From: Mesorhizobium australicum
GTDB taxonomy: Bacteria > Pseudomonadota > Alphaproteobacteria > Rhizobiales > Rhizobiaceae
DNA length: 64,000 nt
Assembly (NCBI RefSeq): GCF_900177325.1
Contig: NZ_FXBL01000004.1
Span: 4,779,501-4,843,500, forward strand
Direction: 5' to 3'
Shown here: positions 54,093 to 64,000 of the stretch, piece after piece
How positions within the stretch are numbered: the stretch's first letter is position 1
Layout of the letters: the number at the start of each line of letters is the position of its first letter
Made by a program: the position numbers and the translations under genes
The notes under the pieces: generated by a model
Database searches by the model: none
Told to the model about the DNA's origin: nothing
The model's input: the letters and a program-made list of their open reading frames with translations, nothing else

Positions 54093-55996
54093 GCGGCGCG
54101 ACCGCGCCGGCGCGGCGCGCCCGGCATGCGGCGGACCTCGCGGACCGTCTCTTCGGAGAACAGCGAGGCAAGCTGTTCGGTCATCGCGCCGGCAAGCTCC
54201 TCGGCGTCGACGATGGTCACCGCGCGGCGGTAGTAGCGTGTCACGTCATGACCGATGCCGATGGCGAGCAGTTCGACCGGCGAGCGCGTCTCGATCAGGT
54301 CGATGACCGCGCGCAAGTGGCGCTCCAGATAATTGCCCGGATTGACGGAAAGCGTGGAATCGTCGACCGGCGCGCCGTCGGAGATCATCATCAGGATCTT
54401 GCGCTGCTCCGGCCGGGCGATCAGCCGCTGGTGCGCCCACAAGAGCGCCTCGCCGTCGATATTCTCCTTGAGCAGGCCCTCGCGCATCATCAGGCCGAGA
54501 TTGCGCCGAGCCCGCCGCCAGGGCGCGTCCGCCGACTTGTAGATGATGTGGCGCAGGTCGTTGAGACGCCCGGGCGCCGGCGGCTTGCCGTCCTTCAGCC
54601 ACTTCTCCCTCGCCTGTCCGCCCTTCCACGCCTTGGTGGTGAAGCCGAGGATCTCGACTGAAACGCCGCAGCGCTCCAGAGTGCGCGCGAGGATGTCGGC
54701 GCAGGTGGCGGCGACCGTGATCGGCCGGCCACGCATCGAACCGGAGTTGTCGAGGAGCAGCGTGACGACCGTGTCGCGGAACTTGGTGTCGCGCTCCTGC
54801 TTGAACGAGAGCGGCTGCATCGGATCGATGACGACGCGCACGAGGCGCGCCGGATCAAGGTAGCCTTCTTCCAGGTCGAAGTCCCAGGAGCGGTTCTGCT
54901 GCGCCATCAGGCGGCGCTGCAGCCGGTTGGCGAGACGGCCGACGACGCCGGACAGGTTTGCGAGCTGCTTGTCGAGGAACGCGCGCAGCCGGTCGAGCTC
55001 CTCCTCGTCGCAGAGATCCTCCGCACCGACGGTCTCGTCGAACTGGGTGGTAAAGACCTTGTAGTCGAAGTCGGGCGGCAGGTTGGTCAGCGAGGGATCG
55101 GGCCGGCGCGATTCGCCCGGCGTTTCCGATTCGGTGTCGTCGTCGGACTGGTCCTCGGAGGTCGCGTCGGCGGCCTCCATCTCACCGGCTTCCTGCTCCT
55201 CGCCGGAGGATTCGGTCTCTTCGCTCTGCGACTGCTCGCCGCCGGAATCGTCCTCGCCGCCTTCCTCGCTCTGCTCCTCGCCCTCGGGCTGGTCCTCGTC
55301 GTCCTGGCTGTCCTCGGACTGCTGGTCCTCACCCAACTCGTCGGCCATCTCCATCGAGACGAGCATGTCGCGCACGACGCGGGCGAAGGCATTCTGGTCT
55401 TCCAGTGCCTCCTCCAGTCCTGCAAAATCCTCACCGGCCTTCTCGGTGATCCAGTCGCGCCACAGCGACACGACCTTCTCGCCGCTCGCCGGGACCGGCC
55501 GGCCGGTGAGCCGCTCGCGCACCATGAGCGCGATGGCATCCTCCAGCGGCGCGTCCGCGCGGTCGGTGACGCCGGCGAGATTGGCCTTCAGGAACCGGTC
55601 TTCGAGCATGTAGGCGAGGTTGTCGCCGACGCCGGTCATGGCGCGGGCGCCGATCGCCTCGACACGCGCCTGCTCGACCGCGTCGAACACCGCACGGGCC
55701 TGCTTGCCATCGGGCGCGAGCCGCGCATGCATCGCCGTATCGTGGCAGGCGCGGCGCAACGCCATCGAATCGCCGAGGCCGCGCGTCACCGCGATATCGG
55801 CCCTGGACGGCTTCTTGCCGATCTCGGGGAGCCTTGCCCGGTTCGCGGCCAGCGCCGGCTTGTCCTTGGCGAAGCTGACTTCCAGCGTCGGGTCGCCGGA
55901 GATGGCGCGCATGCATACCGAGATGGCGCGCTTCATCACCTCGCCGTCATTGGCGGCCTTGGGTTTGCCCCTCGTATTGTCGCCGGGTCCGGCCAT
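54089..55996 (-). CDS. cobT: Cobaltochelatase subunit CobT
   Basis: The 635-residue protein is the VWA-type subunit of aerobic CobNST cobaltochelatase, which inserts Co2+ into hydrogenobyrinic acid a,c-diamide. An Asp/Glu/Ser-rich low-complexity stretch lies in the middle (about 215-300). The C-terminal VWA domain has the metal-binding MIDAS sequence [14 protein letters not shown] and [15 protein letters not shown] 55996 ([11 protein letters not shown]) is used; a TTG 18 bases upstream is unlikely. CobN is not in the window. It is separated from cobS by a hicAB module. Confidence 0.94.
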   Translation of the reverse strand: MAGPGDNTRGKPKAANDGEVMKRAISVCMRAISGDPTLEVSFAKDKPALAANRARLPEIGKKPSRADIAVTRGLGDSMALRRACHDTAMHARLAPDGKQARAVFDAVEQARVEAIGARAMTGVGDNLAYMLEDRFLKANLAGVTDRADAPLEDAIALMVRERLTGRPVPASGEKVVSLWRDWITEKAGEDFAGLEEALEDQNAFARVVRDMLVSMEMADELGEDQQSEDSQDDEDQPEGEEQSEEGGEDDSGGEQSQSEETESSGEEQEAGEMEAADATSEDQSDDDTESETPGESRRPDPSLTNLPPDFDYKVFTTQFDETVGAEDLCDEEELDRLRAFLDKQLANLSGVVGRLANRLQRRLMAQQNRSWDFDLEEGYLDPARLVRVVIDPMQPLSFKQERDTKFRDTVVTLLLDNSGSMRGRPITVAATCADILARTLERCGVSVEILGFTTKAWKGGQAREKWLKDGKPPAPGRLNDLRHIIYKSADAPWRRARRNLGLMMREGLLKENIDGEALLWAHQRLIARPEQRKILMMISDGAPVDDSTLSVNPGNYLERHLRAVIDLIETRSPVELLAIGIGHDVTRYYRRAVTIVDAEELAGAMTEQLASLFSEETVREVRRMPGAPRRRGRAA

Positions 55997-56014
55997 CGCT
56001 CTCTCGATCGTCAA

Positions 56015-56281
56015 CTATTCGGCGGCAATGGCGTTGCGCGTCGGCGGCGGTACCGGATCGCCATCACGCGTCGCCGCATCCGCCCATTCCAGTGCAGCGC
56101 GACGGACATCTTCGATCGCCTCGATCTCCGTTCCGCCGTCACCGGTGCATCCGGGAAGATCGGGTAGCGTGGCAAGCCAGCCGCCACCCTCGTCACCGGA
56201 AAGCGGCCGCAGATGTACCCGGTACAACGTGGGATCGAACTCGCGCCCGTCGGAGGTCAGGATACCGGTCTGAGTGGTCAT
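56015..56281 (-). CDS. hicB: HicB-family antitoxin
   Basis: The 88-residue protein shows the partial RNase-H-like HicB fold: YRVHLRPLSGDEGGGWLATLPDLPGCTGDGGTEIEAIEDVRRA. No C-terminal DNA-binding domain is present, so autoregulation may depend on the complex or may be absent. ATG 56281 overlaps the hicA stop by 4 bases. Its stop lies 18 bases before cobT. Confidence 0.85.
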   Translation of the reverse strand: MTTQTGILTSDGREFDPTLYRVHLRPLSGDEGGGWLATLPDLPGCTGDGGTEIEAIEDVRRAALEWADAATRDGDPVPPPTRNAIAAE

Positions 56282-56514
56282 TTCACGCCCTCCTCATCAA
56301 GGAAGCGCACCAGAAGGGAAATATACACGGGCTTGATGGGCCGTCGTGCGGGAATCGTCAACCTCCGGCCGCCACCCGCATTACCTATCTTGAAGTGCGA
56401 GCCGCCGGACGGCTTCATACATGCAACGCCGGCTTCCCTGCAGGCCTTCTCGACATCGACGATCTGCCAATCCGCCTTCGGATTGGCCCGCATGCGCTCG
56501 ACCGTCTTGCCCAA
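56278..56514 (-). CDS. hicA: HicA-family mRNA interferase toxin
   Basis: The 78-residue protein has the HicA double-stranded RNA-binding-like fold with the catalytic His in KPSGGSHFKIGNAGGGRRLTIPARRPIKPVYI. The start is TTG at 56514, since GGGAG lies 6 bases upstream and the resulting N-terminus (GKTVERMRANPKADW) fits the family; ATG 56493 would cut it short. It begins 26 bases after the cobS stop. HicA toxins cleave mRNA and are neutralised by HicB. Activity is inferred. Confidence 0.8.
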   Translation of the reverse strand: MGKTVERMRANPKADWQIVDVEKACREAGVACMKPSGGSHFKIGNAGGGRRLTIPARRPIKPVYISLLVRFLDEEGVK

Positions 56515-56540
56515 GCCAGGCTCCCAAGCTTCGTCCCGAA

Positions 56541-57530
56541 CTACCCCAGCACCACGTTGACCGCGCTTTCCTTCAGCTCTTCGCCGAAGGCGCGCTGGTA
56601 GAACTCGGCGACCACGGTGCGCTCGAGTTCGTCGCACTTGTTGAGGAAGGTGAGCCTGAAGGCCATGCCGACATTGCCGAAGATCTCGGCATTCTCGGCC
56701 CAGGTGATGACCGTGCGCGGGCTCATGACCGTCGACAGGTCGCCGTTGATGAAGGCCTGGCGCGTCATGTCGGCGACGCGGACCATCTTGTTGACGGTAT
56801 CGCGGCCCTTGTCGGTGCGGAAATGCTTCGCCTTGGCGAGCACGATCGCCACCTCGTTGTCGTGCGGCAGGTAGTTCAGCGTCGTGACGATCGACCAGCG
56901 GTCCATCTGCGCCTGGTTGATCTGCTGCGTGCCGTGGTAGAGGCCGGTCGTGTCGCCGAGGCCGACCGTATTGGCCGTGGCGAACAGGCGGAAGGCCGGA
57001 TGCGGCCGGATGACGCGGCTCTGGTCGAGCAGGGTCAGGCGGCCCGAGGATTCGAGCACGCGCTGGATGACGAACATCACGTCCGGACGGCCGGCATCGT
57101 ATTCGTCGAAGACGAGCGCGACATTGTGCTGGTAGGCCCAGGGCAGAATACCGTCACGGAACTCGGTGACCTGCATGCCTTCCTTGACCACGATCGCATC
57201 TTTGCCGACGAGATCGATACGGCTGACATGGCTGTCGAGGTTGACGCGCACGCAGGGCCAGTTGAGGCGGGCGGCGACCTGCTCGATATGGGTCGACTTG
57301 CCGGTGCCGTGATAGCCGGAGACCATCACGCGGCGATTGAAGGCGAAGCCGGCGAGGATGGCAAGCGTCGTCGCCTCGTCGAAGATGTAGTCGGGATCGA
57401 CGTCCGGCACGTGCTCGGTGGCGATAGAGTAGGCCGGCACGACCATCTTGGAATCGAAGCCGAATGTCTGTTGGACCGGCACCGTCGTGTCCGGCAAGTT
57501 GGCAATGTCGCGATCGACCCTGTTCATCAT
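56541..57530 (-). CDS. cobS: Cobaltochelatase subunit CobS
   Basis: The 329-residue AAA+ ATPase powers CobNST. Walker A is [10 protein letters not shown] (residues 71-80), Walker B is [11 protein letters not shown], and the sensor is in [12 protein letters not shown]. Its ATG is MMNRVDRD; either Met is possible. It begins the cobS-hicA-hicB-cobT-phytase-like run. A short hairpin-like region of 137 bases separates it from the J-domain gene upstream. Confidence 0.95.
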   Translation of the reverse strand: MMNRVDRDIANLPDTTVPVQQTFGFDSKMVVPAYSIATEHVPDVDPDYIFDEATTLAILAGFAFNRRVMVSGYHGTGKSTHIEQVAARLNWPCVRVNLDSHVSRIDLVGKDAIVVKEGMQVTEFRDGILPWAYQHNVALVFDEYDAGRPDVMFVIQRVLESSGRLTLLDQSRVIRPHPAFRLFATANTVGLGDTTGLYHGTQQINQAQMDRWSIVTTLNYLPHDNEVAIVLAKAKHFRTDKGRDTVNKMVRVADMTRQAFINGDLSTVMSPRTVITWAENAEIFGNVGMAFRLTFLNKCDELERTVVAEFYQRAFGEELKESAVNVVLG

Positions 57531-57667
57531 GCCTCCAGCGCGAGCGGCGAGAACGCCCCGCGCAGCCTTTCAAACCGAATTTTCGGGCTGTCTTTAGACC
57601 AAATCGGGACCCGGTGGAAACACCGGAGTCCAAAATGTTGCCCGGCTTCGGAACGGACGATCCGTGG

Positions 57668-58294
57668 TCAGCAGAAGCCAGACTGTTTCAAGAGCCGGTA
57701 TGCCTGGATCACGTCCCGAAATCGATCTTCAGAACCCCGGTTGCCGCCGTTGGCGTCCGGATGGTGCTGCTTCACAAGCTGTTTATATCGCGCCTTTATG
57801 GCTTCGCCAGTCGCATTTGCGGCAAGTCCAAGCGTTTCAAGCGCCTTGGCCTCAAGCGGGCGCGCCTTGCGCGAGCGCTCCGGCGGCTGGTAGCCGCCTG
57901 TACCGCCGAACAGGTTGAAGGGGTCGCGCACCCGGTTGTAGTAGCCGGCGCGGCCGGACCGCTTCGCCGCGAACTCCGGAACCGACCGCGCGCTCGCATT
58001 GACGCCCATCGTCCAGGTCGGCCTGTGACCCGTCAACGCCTCCTTCTGGAAGCGGGCGATGTCGGTGTCGCGCAGGCCGGAGAAGTAGTTGTAGCCCTTG
58101 TTGTATTCCCGCACGTGATCGATGCAGAAGCGGAAATACTCGCCTTCGCGCATGCGTCCGACCGGCGCCTTGTGCGTGCCGGCCTCGTTGCAGCCGTCCC
58201 ACTGGCACCTGGGTGCATGCGTAGCCGTCTCCGCCCCGTCCTTGGAGTCAGGTCGAACCTTGATGCGTTCGAAATATTTCGAATAGGCGCTCAT
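57668..58294 (-). CDS. J-domain protein with C-terminal DnaJ domain
   Basis: The 208-residue protein has an N-terminal region with Cys/His (PRCQWDGCNEAGTH, FCIDHVREY) that could bind zinc. The J domain is at the C-terminus (about 145-205), with the HPD motif in KQHHPDANGG. This inverted order is typical of a rhizobial DnaJ-like family next to cobS. J domains stimulate DnaK ATPase. It is divergent from bolA, 123 bases away. Confidence 0.88.
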   Translation of the reverse strand: MSAYSKYFERIKVRPDSKDGAETATHAPRCQWDGCNEAGTHKAPVGRMREGEYFRFCIDHVREYNKGYNYFSGLRDTDIARFQKEALTGHRPTWTMGVNASARSVPEFAAKRSGRAGYYNRVRDPFNLFGGTGGYQPPERSRKARPLEAKALETLGLAANATGEAIKARYKQLVKQHHPDANGGNRGSEDRFRDVIQAYRLLKQSGFC

Positions 58295-58417
58295 TCGCGG
58301 ATTATGGGTGCTTCGCCGATGGATACAAGAATTGACTTTCGCGAGGCATTGGACCTATCGCGTGAATCGGACCTCGATGTCGGGGCTTCGTCCCCTATAT
58401 GGTCCTGGAGGTGCACG

Positions 58418-58720
58418 ATGTCCATGCAGAAGACGATCGAAACGAAGCTCAACGCGGCCTTCGCGCCGGAGCGGCTGTCCGTCCTCAACGAGAGCCATTT
58501 GCACGCGGGTCACCACCACGCCGCATCCGGCCACCACGAGGTCTTCGACGGAACGGGAGAGACCCATTTTCGCGTGCGGATCGTCTCCCCGGCCTTCGCG
58601 ACGATGAGCCGGGTCGAGCGTCATCGTGCGGTCAACACGCTCCTGGCGGACGAGCTGGCGGGCAGCGTGCATGCGCTGGCGATCGAGCCCGCCGCGCCGG
58701 GCGAAAAGACGCGGTGGTGA
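58418..58720 (+). CDS. bolA: BolA-family protein
   Basis: The 100-residue protein has the class II KH-like BolA fold: ETKLNAAFAPERLSVLNESH, HFRVRIVSPAF and RHRAVNTLLADEL. It often works with monothiol glutaredoxins in Fe-S or iron signalling. His-rich HAGHHHAASGHHE near residues 29-41 is unusual and may bind metal. ATG 58418 follows GGAGG. The J-domain gene is divergent, and rpoH lies 200 bases downstream. Confidence 0.9.
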   Translation: MSMQKTIETKLNAAFAPERLSVLNESHLHAGHHHAASGHHEVFDGTGETHFRVRIVSPAFATMSRVERHRAVNTLLADELAGSVHALAIEPAAPGEKTRW

Positions 58721-58920
58721 GACCTGTCCGATCGCGGGAAACGGCGTCCGGTTACGCCATTGTTCACTTGTGCGTGACAGTGAGTAGGTTTCCAAAAGAG
58801 ACCATGTAATTGCCTTGATCGTTCCTATATAAGGGTGACGTCCGCAGGGCGCGTTTTGGCTCGCGGAGGGAGCGCCTGCCTAGATCAGGGGGCGCCATTC
58901 TTAGAGAGGGAGGGCGCTAC
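58721..58920 (+). promoter_or_regulatory. rpoH upstream region and leader
   Basis: The 200-base gap has an AT-rich CCTATATAAGG near 58824-58834, a possible -10 element without a clear -35. A GC-rich leader of about 85 bases follows, with GCGCC (about 58869-58873) able to pair with GGCGC (58890-58894), and the ribosome site GGGAGGG before ATG. Such a leader could act as a thermometer; this is speculation from base pairing only. Confidence 0.35.
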
Positions 58921-59832
58921 ATGGCCCAGACACTACCAAGCATCGTTTCCGGCGAAGGCGGTCTTTCGCGGTATCTCGAGGAGATCCGCCGCTTTCCGAT
59001 GCTGCTGCCGGAAGAGGAATACATGCTCGCCAAGCGCTATGCCGAGCACGGCGACACCAACGCCGCGCACAAGCTGGTGACGAGCCATCTGCGTCTCGTC
59101 GCGAAGATCGCGATGGGCTATCGCGGCTACGGCCTGCCGATCGGCGAAGTGATCTCGGAAGGCAATGTCGGCCTGATGCAGGCCGTGAAGAAATTCGAGC
59201 CGGAACGCGGTTTCCGCCTGGCGACCTACGCCATGTGGTGGATCAAGGCGTCGATCCAGGAATACATCCTGCGCTCGTGGAGCCTCGTGAAGATGGGCAC
59301 CACCGCGAACCAGAAGCGGCTGTTCTTCAACCTGCGCAAGGTGAAGAGCAAGATCCAGGCTCTGGACGACGGTGACCTCAATCCCGAGCAGGTCCAGGAG
59401 ATCGCCACCCGCCTCAACGTGTCCCAGGAAGAGGTGGTTTCGATGAACCGCCGCCTCTCCGGCGACGCATCGCTCAACGCGCCGATCCGGGCTTCGGAAG
59501 GCGAATCGGGCGAATGGCAGGACTGGCTGGTCGACGACCATGCCAACCAGGAAGAGATGCTGGTCGAGCAGGACGAGTTGGACAATCGCCGGTCGATGCT
59601 GGCGGGCGCCCTGTCGGTCCTCAACGACCGCGAGCGCCGCATCTTCGAGGCGCGCCGCCTCGCCGACGAGCCGATGACGCTCGAGGAGCTGTCGGCCGAG
59701 TTCGACATTTCGCGCGAGCGCGTGCGGCAGATCGAGGTGCGCGCCTTCGAGAAGGTGCAGGATGCGGTCAAGGCCGCGGCCAAGCGGCAGATGCAGGCGC
59801 TGCGCACCGTCGAGGCGGCGCCCGCGCACTGA
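58921..59832 (+). CDS. rpoH: Heat-shock sigma factor RpoH (sigma-32)
   Basis: The 303-residue sigma factor has region 2 (HLRLVAKIAMGYRGYGLPIGEVISEGNVGLMQAVKKFEPERGFRLATYAMWWIKASIQEYIL), the RpoH box QKRLFFNLR, which is diagnostic, and region 4 (FDISRERVRQIEVRAFEKV). It directs transcription of chaperone and protease genes. Its neighbour bolA is also stress-linked. A strong terminator follows (59856-59888). Confidence 0.97.
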   Translation: MAQTLPSIVSGEGGLSRYLEEIRRFPMLLPEEEYMLAKRYAEHGDTNAAHKLVTSHLRLVAKIAMGYRGYGLPIGEVISEGNVGLMQAVKKFEPERGFRLATYAMWWIKASIQEYILRSWSLVKMGTTANQKRLFFNLRKVKSKIQALDDGDLNPEQVQEIATRLNVSQEEVVSMNRRLSGDASLNAPIRASEGESGEWQDWLVDDHANQEEMLVEQDELDNRRSMLAGALSVLNDRERRIFEARRLADEPMTLEELSAEFDISRERVRQIEVRAFEKVQDAVKAAAKRQMQALRTVEAAPAH

Positions 59833-59855
59833 CGGTACGATCTTCTGAAAAGCAA

Positions 59856-59888
59856 ACGGCGCGGAGCTTCCACTCCGCGCCGTTTTTT
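59856..59888 (+). terminator. Strong rho-independent terminator of rpoH
   Basis: ACGGCGCGGAG (59856-59866) pairs perfectly with CTCCGCGCCGT (59873-59883), followed by TTTTTT. The 6-base loop is CTTCCA. It can also work for the convergent gene at 59909. Confidence 0.93.
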
Positions 59889-59908
59889 CATTCGGGTTGC
59901 TGCCAGGA

Positions 59909-61420
59909 TCAGCCGTTCGGCTGGCTCCACGCCTTCAGGGCTTCTTCGAAGACCTTGTCGCCCGGAACACCGCGCTCAAGCGTCATCAGCGCCCGGCGGC
60001 CAGAACGGTAGACGATCGGGATGTCGACCCACTTCATGCGGCGGAAAAGCTGCATGTTCGCGTCGTTCTCCGCCTTGCCGTCCGACAGCGCGATCAGAAA
60101 GAAGCCGTCGCCGATCTTCGCCGGCACGCCGAGCAGCGGATTGCCGGTCGCCTCCTCGGTCTCCTTCATCGTCATGCGCAGCAGGTTATCGATCGTCCCA
60201 CCCTCGAAATTGTCCGGCGTGAGGAAAATCAGTTCGACGATATGGCTGGCCGGCAGCGTCTTGTCGCCGTTGCGGCGAATCGTCAGCCGAAGCTGGATGT
60301 CCTTGCCGGGGATCGTCGCATCGGCGCGGATCGCGGGCTCGGCGGGCAGGCCGTCGCCGGGCGACTCCTGCACGAGCGACCAGACCGTGTTTCCTGCCTC
60401 GGCGGACCCGCCGCTCGCGCTGGTACGTTCTTCGTAGAAGATCGCGCGCTGGCCGACCGGAACGGCGGCAGGCTGCTCTGCCGGAGGCGCCTCGGCCGCA
60501 GGCGGGGTCGCCTGCGCGGTCTCGGCGCCAGCAGGCGTTTCGGGAGCCGCGGGGGTCTGGTCCGCCGCGGGCGGCGTGGCAGGCGCCGCGGCCGGGGGCT
60601 GGACGGTGAGCGCCGCGACCGACGTCCCCTCACCCACGCCCGGCGCGCCGCCAGCGGGGCCCTGATCGGTCTCGGTCCCGTCCGCGTTCAGTTTCTGGGT
60701 GAATTTCTGGACGGCAGGCTGCTCTACCGCGGGCGCAGGCGCTTCCGGCTCAGCCTTGGCGACATCCTGCGCCGGCTCCGGCGTCGCAGAGGTCGCGGGC
60801 GCTGACGCCTCGCCCTGTGGCGCGGGTTGCGACGCCGGCGTGCCGAGGCCCAGCATCTGCGAAACCTCGGTGCGGTTGAGCCAGACGGCATATCCGGCCG
60901 CGCCCGCGAAAACGAGCACAATCAGCCCGGCCACCGCGAGGCCCAGCCGGCCGCGCGACGCCTTGCGCGGCGGCATGCCGGCAAGCGATTCCGACGCCAG
61001 CCGATCCTCGGCGCGTGAAGGCGATGCCGGCGCGATTTCGTCCTCCGCGTCCGGAGCCGACGCGGCCACGGGAGGGCTCGCCTTCGGCGGCTCCCGAGAG
61101 ACGACCGGCGCATCGGGCTGCGGCCTCGACGGCGGAGGAGGCGCGACCTTGACCGTCGCCTCGAGGGTGTTCATGACCTCGTCGAGATCGTCCACGGGCG
61201 AGGGAGGAGGAGCGGCATACTCCGCCTCCACAGTCTTGATGGCCTGTTCGAGAGCCGCCTTCTGCCGCTCGATAACGATTGGCGCAGGTGGCGGCGTGAT
61301 GGCGGCAAGCTTCGCGGAGATCGTCGCACGGGCCTTGTCGTAGACACGCGCGCGCATCTCCGGGCTGTTGTCGCCCAGGCCGTCGAGCGTCTTCTTCAGA
61401 ACCGCGACGAAATCTGCCAT
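59909..61420 (-). CDS. Hypothetical single-pass protein with Pro/Ala-rich linker (503 aa)
   Basis: The N-terminal cytosolic region (about 1-155) has a helical start MADFVAVLKKTLDGLGDNSPEMRAR followed by Pro-rich sequence. One membrane helix (about 160-180: LGLAVAGLIVLVFAGAAGYAVW) is followed by a Pro/Ala/Glu linker (about 190-330) and a globular C-terminal domain (about 330-500, FYEERTSASGGS to LKAWSQPNG). I recall similar proteins in rhizobia between rpoH and purA, of unknown function. The layout suggests a periplasmic domain extended from the inner membrane. Confidence 0.78.
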   Translation of the reverse strand: MADFVAVLKKTLDGLGDNSPEMRARVYDKARATISAKLAAITPPPAPIVIERQKAALEQAIKTVEAEYAAPPPSPVDDLDEVMNTLEATVKVAPPPPSRPQPDAPVVSREPPKASPPVAASAPDAEDEIAPASPSRAEDRLASESLAGMPPRKASRGRLGLAVAGLIVLVFAGAAGYAVWLNRTEVSQMLGLGTPASQPAPQGEASAPATSATPEPAQDVAKAEPEAPAPAVEQPAVQKFTQKLNADGTETDQGPAGGAPGVGEGTSVAALTVQPPAAAPATPPAADQTPAAPETPAGAETAQATPPAAEAPPAEQPAAVPVGQRAIFYEERTSASGGSAEAGNTVWSLVQESPGDGLPAEPAIRADATIPGKDIQLRLTIRRNGDKTLPASHIVELIFLTPDNFEGGTIDNLLRMTMKETEEATGNPLLGVPAKIGDGFFLIALSDGKAENDANMQLFRRMKWVDIPIVYRSGRRALMTLERGVPGDKVFEEALKAWSQPNG

Positions 61421-61511
61421 TCAGGATACTTCCACTTTGCCGAGCGTGGCCCCTCTGGCCCCTCTTTTTGTCCAGATGATGGTGCGCAGGGCGATGATTG
61501 TCACAAATGCT

Positions 61512-62801
<1,290 letters not shown>

Positions 62802-62988
62802 GTTGCCTTCCTAGGATGCGCACGCCTGACGCGGCGTTTTTCGTGGCTTCTATAGCGGCAAGTGTCCGCGCGCGCGACCCTTCTTTGCCGCAATCCGGCG
62901 AAACTTGTCGAGGTGGGCGCAGCATCTGAGGGCGGGTGGATCATTGCCATTCGGATCGATCGCGGATAGGCGGGGCCCGGAAACACCG

Positions 62989-63879
62989 ATGCAGCACGCC
63001 GCCTATATCCTCCTGACACTCACCACGCTTTTCTGGGGCGGCAACGCCATCGCCGGAAAGGTCGCGGTCGGCCATATCTCGCCGATGCTGCTCACCGGCC
63101 TCAGATGGACATTCGCCTTCGCGCTGCTGCTGCCCTTCGCCTGGCCGCAGCTCAAGCGCGACTGGACGAAGGCGCGGTCGTCGATGCTGACCCTGTTCCT
63201 TCTCGGCGCCGTGGGATTCACGGCCTACAATCTGGCCTTCTACAGCGCGCTGCTCTACACGACCGCCGTCAACGTCTCGATCGAACACGCGGCGATCCCG
63301 ATGGTGATCTTCATCGCCAACTTCCTGCTGTTCGGCACCCGCGTCACCTGGCTGCAGGTGGCGGGTTTCATCCTGTCTGTGGTCGGCGTGATCGTTGTCG
63401 CAAGCCATGGAGATCCACACCGCCTCCTGTCGCTCGACCTCAACCAGGGCGATGCCCTGATGCTGCTCGCGATCCTGTTCTACGGCGGTTACACCGTGAT
63501 GCTGCGCTTCAAGCCGGACATACACTGGCAGACGATGATGCTGGCGCTGACCGGGTCTGCGGCCATCGCCTCGGTGCCCTTCGTCATCGTCGAGTTCGCA
63601 ACTGGTGCCGGGATCTGGCCGGACGCGGCGGGCTGGGCGGTGGGAGCCTATACGGTGATCTTCCCGTCGCTGCTGGCGCAGGCCTTCTACATGCGCGGCG
63701 TCGAGCTGATCGGCCCGAACCGCGCAGGGCTTTTCATCAACCTCGTGCCGATCTTCGGAACCCTGCTGGCGATCGCCCTGCTCGGCGAGGCTTTCGAAGC
63801 CTATCATGCGGTGGCGATCGTCCTGGTGATGGGCGGCATCGGTATTGCCGAATGGAGTGGGCGTCGAGCGCACGGATAG
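62989..63879 (+). CDS. EamA/DMT-family transporter
   Basis: The 296-residue protein has about 10 membrane segments in two EamA repeats. The first begins ILLTLTTLFWGGNAIAGKVAVGHISPMLLTGLRW; the second has LLGEAFEAYHAVAIVLVMGGI. Members export amino acids, metabolites or drugs; the substrate is unknown. ATG 62989 (MQHAAYIL) was chosen since the upstream extension is not family-like. A toxin-antitoxin gene start follows at the window edge. Confidence 0.87.
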   Translation: MQHAAYILLTLTTLFWGGNAIAGKVAVGHISPMLLTGLRWTFAFALLLPFAWPQLKRDWTKARSSMLTLFLLGAVGFTAYNLAFYSALLYTTAVNVSIEHAAIPMVIFIANFLLFGTRVTWLQVAGFILSVVGVIVVASHGDPHRLLSLDLNQGDALMLLAILFYGGYTVMLRFKPDIHWQTMMLALTGSAAIASVPFVIVEFATGAGIWPDAAGWAVGAYTVIFPSLLAQAFYMRGVELIGPNRAGLFINLVPIFGTLLAIALLGEAFEAYHAVAIVLVMGGIGIAEWSGRRAHG

Positions 63880-63895
63880 ACGGGCAGGCCGAGTG

Positions 63896-63913
63896 GTGAT
63901 ATCATGATATCAC
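63896..63913. promoter_or_regulatory. Perfect 18-bp palindrome, candidate antitoxin operator
   Basis: GTGATATCATGATATCAC is an exact palindrome. It lies 15 bases before the start of an RHH-type antitoxin gene. Dimeric antitoxins bind such palindromes and repress their own operons, so autoregulation is likely. Confidence 0.7.
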
Positions 63914-63928
63914 AGTCGGAGAAGACCG

Positions 63929-64000
63929 TTGGCACAACTCCTGATCCGCCGCCTCGACGAAGACGTGAAGGAAAACCTGCGCAGGCGCGCCAAACGGCAC
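63929..64000 (+). CDS. RHH-type (FitA-like) antitoxin, N-terminal fragment
   Basis: The frame opens with TTG at 63929 (GGAG lies 7 bases upstream) and runs to the edge. The first 24 residues are (M)AQLLIRRLDEDVKENLRRRAKRH, matching the FitA/VapB ribbon-helix-helix start, with the usual beta strand and helix. A PIN-domain toxin is expected to follow outside the window. The 18-bp palindrome just upstream supports this. Confidence 0.75.
   Translation, partial: MAQLLIRRLDEDVKENLRRRAKRH

Noticed and set aside
53121..54233. Plus-strand frame opposite the phytase-like gene
   Set aside because: Antisense to a signal-peptide protein with family motifs; composition is Arg/Asp/Ala shadow type.

Overview
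The window is a GC-rich stretch of an alphaproteobacterial chromosome, most likely from the Hyphomicrobiales and close to Mesorhizobium and other Phyllobacteriaceae. The evidence is the gene content (CobS/CobT cobaltochelatase, RpoH, PotABC-type transporters, MHS-family carrier), a SAM-II riboswitch upstream of metA, and palindromic intergenic repeats of a kind common in rhizobia. There is no prophage core, CRISPR array or rRNA operon. One tRNA, tRNA-Arg(CCT), lies at 45.9 kb.

Layout. 0-6.4 kb: etfA, 3-hydroxyacyl-CoA dehydrogenase, gloB with a methyltransferase, metA under a SAM-II riboswitch, and an MHS transporter. 6.6-10.5 kb: a subtilisin-like protease with a 92-residue companion, converging on a tyrosinase/DUF2182 pair. 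10.7-12.8 kb: hisC and tyrC. 12.8-28.7 kb: an amine-related catabolic and transport locus made of a GcvT-like protein, two COG1233 FAD oxidoreductases, a SAM methyltransferase, a BetI-like TetR regulator, a spermidine/putrescine-type ABC importer, a flavin amine oxidase and a class-III aminotransferase. This locus is interrupted by intergenic repeats and an AT-richer DUF433/DUF5615 toxin-antitoxin pair. 28.7-35 kb: LysR regulator, L,D-transpeptidase, a two-component system with PepSY proteins and cytochrome b561, and a Rieske oxygenase.

35-45.8 kb is mostly housekeeping: CNNM protein, aroB, aroK, xerD, accA, YafK-type transpeptidase, tusA, a CobW GTPase, DD-carboxypeptidase and an M20 amidohydrolase. 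45.9-49.6 kb, directly after the tRNA, is an accessory islet with a Kelch-like secreted protein, two secreted tail-collar proteins and a sulfotransferase-like protein. 50-64 kb: rluD, rpmB, a queuosine-precursor transporter with a preQ1-like leader, cobT/cobS split by a hicAB module, a J-domain protein, bolA, rpoH, purA, an EamA transporter, and the start of an RHH antitoxin cut by the window edge.

The most interesting connection is regulatory. Three palindromes with the core TGAA-N6-TTCA lie in the two divergent promoter regions of the amine locus (17691-17706 and 27150-27165) and in front of the Rieske oxygenase gene (34977-34998). This suggests one BetI-like repressor, encoded at 18574-19257, controlling import and N-demethylation of an unidentified methylated amine. 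That link is inference from sequence and is untested.
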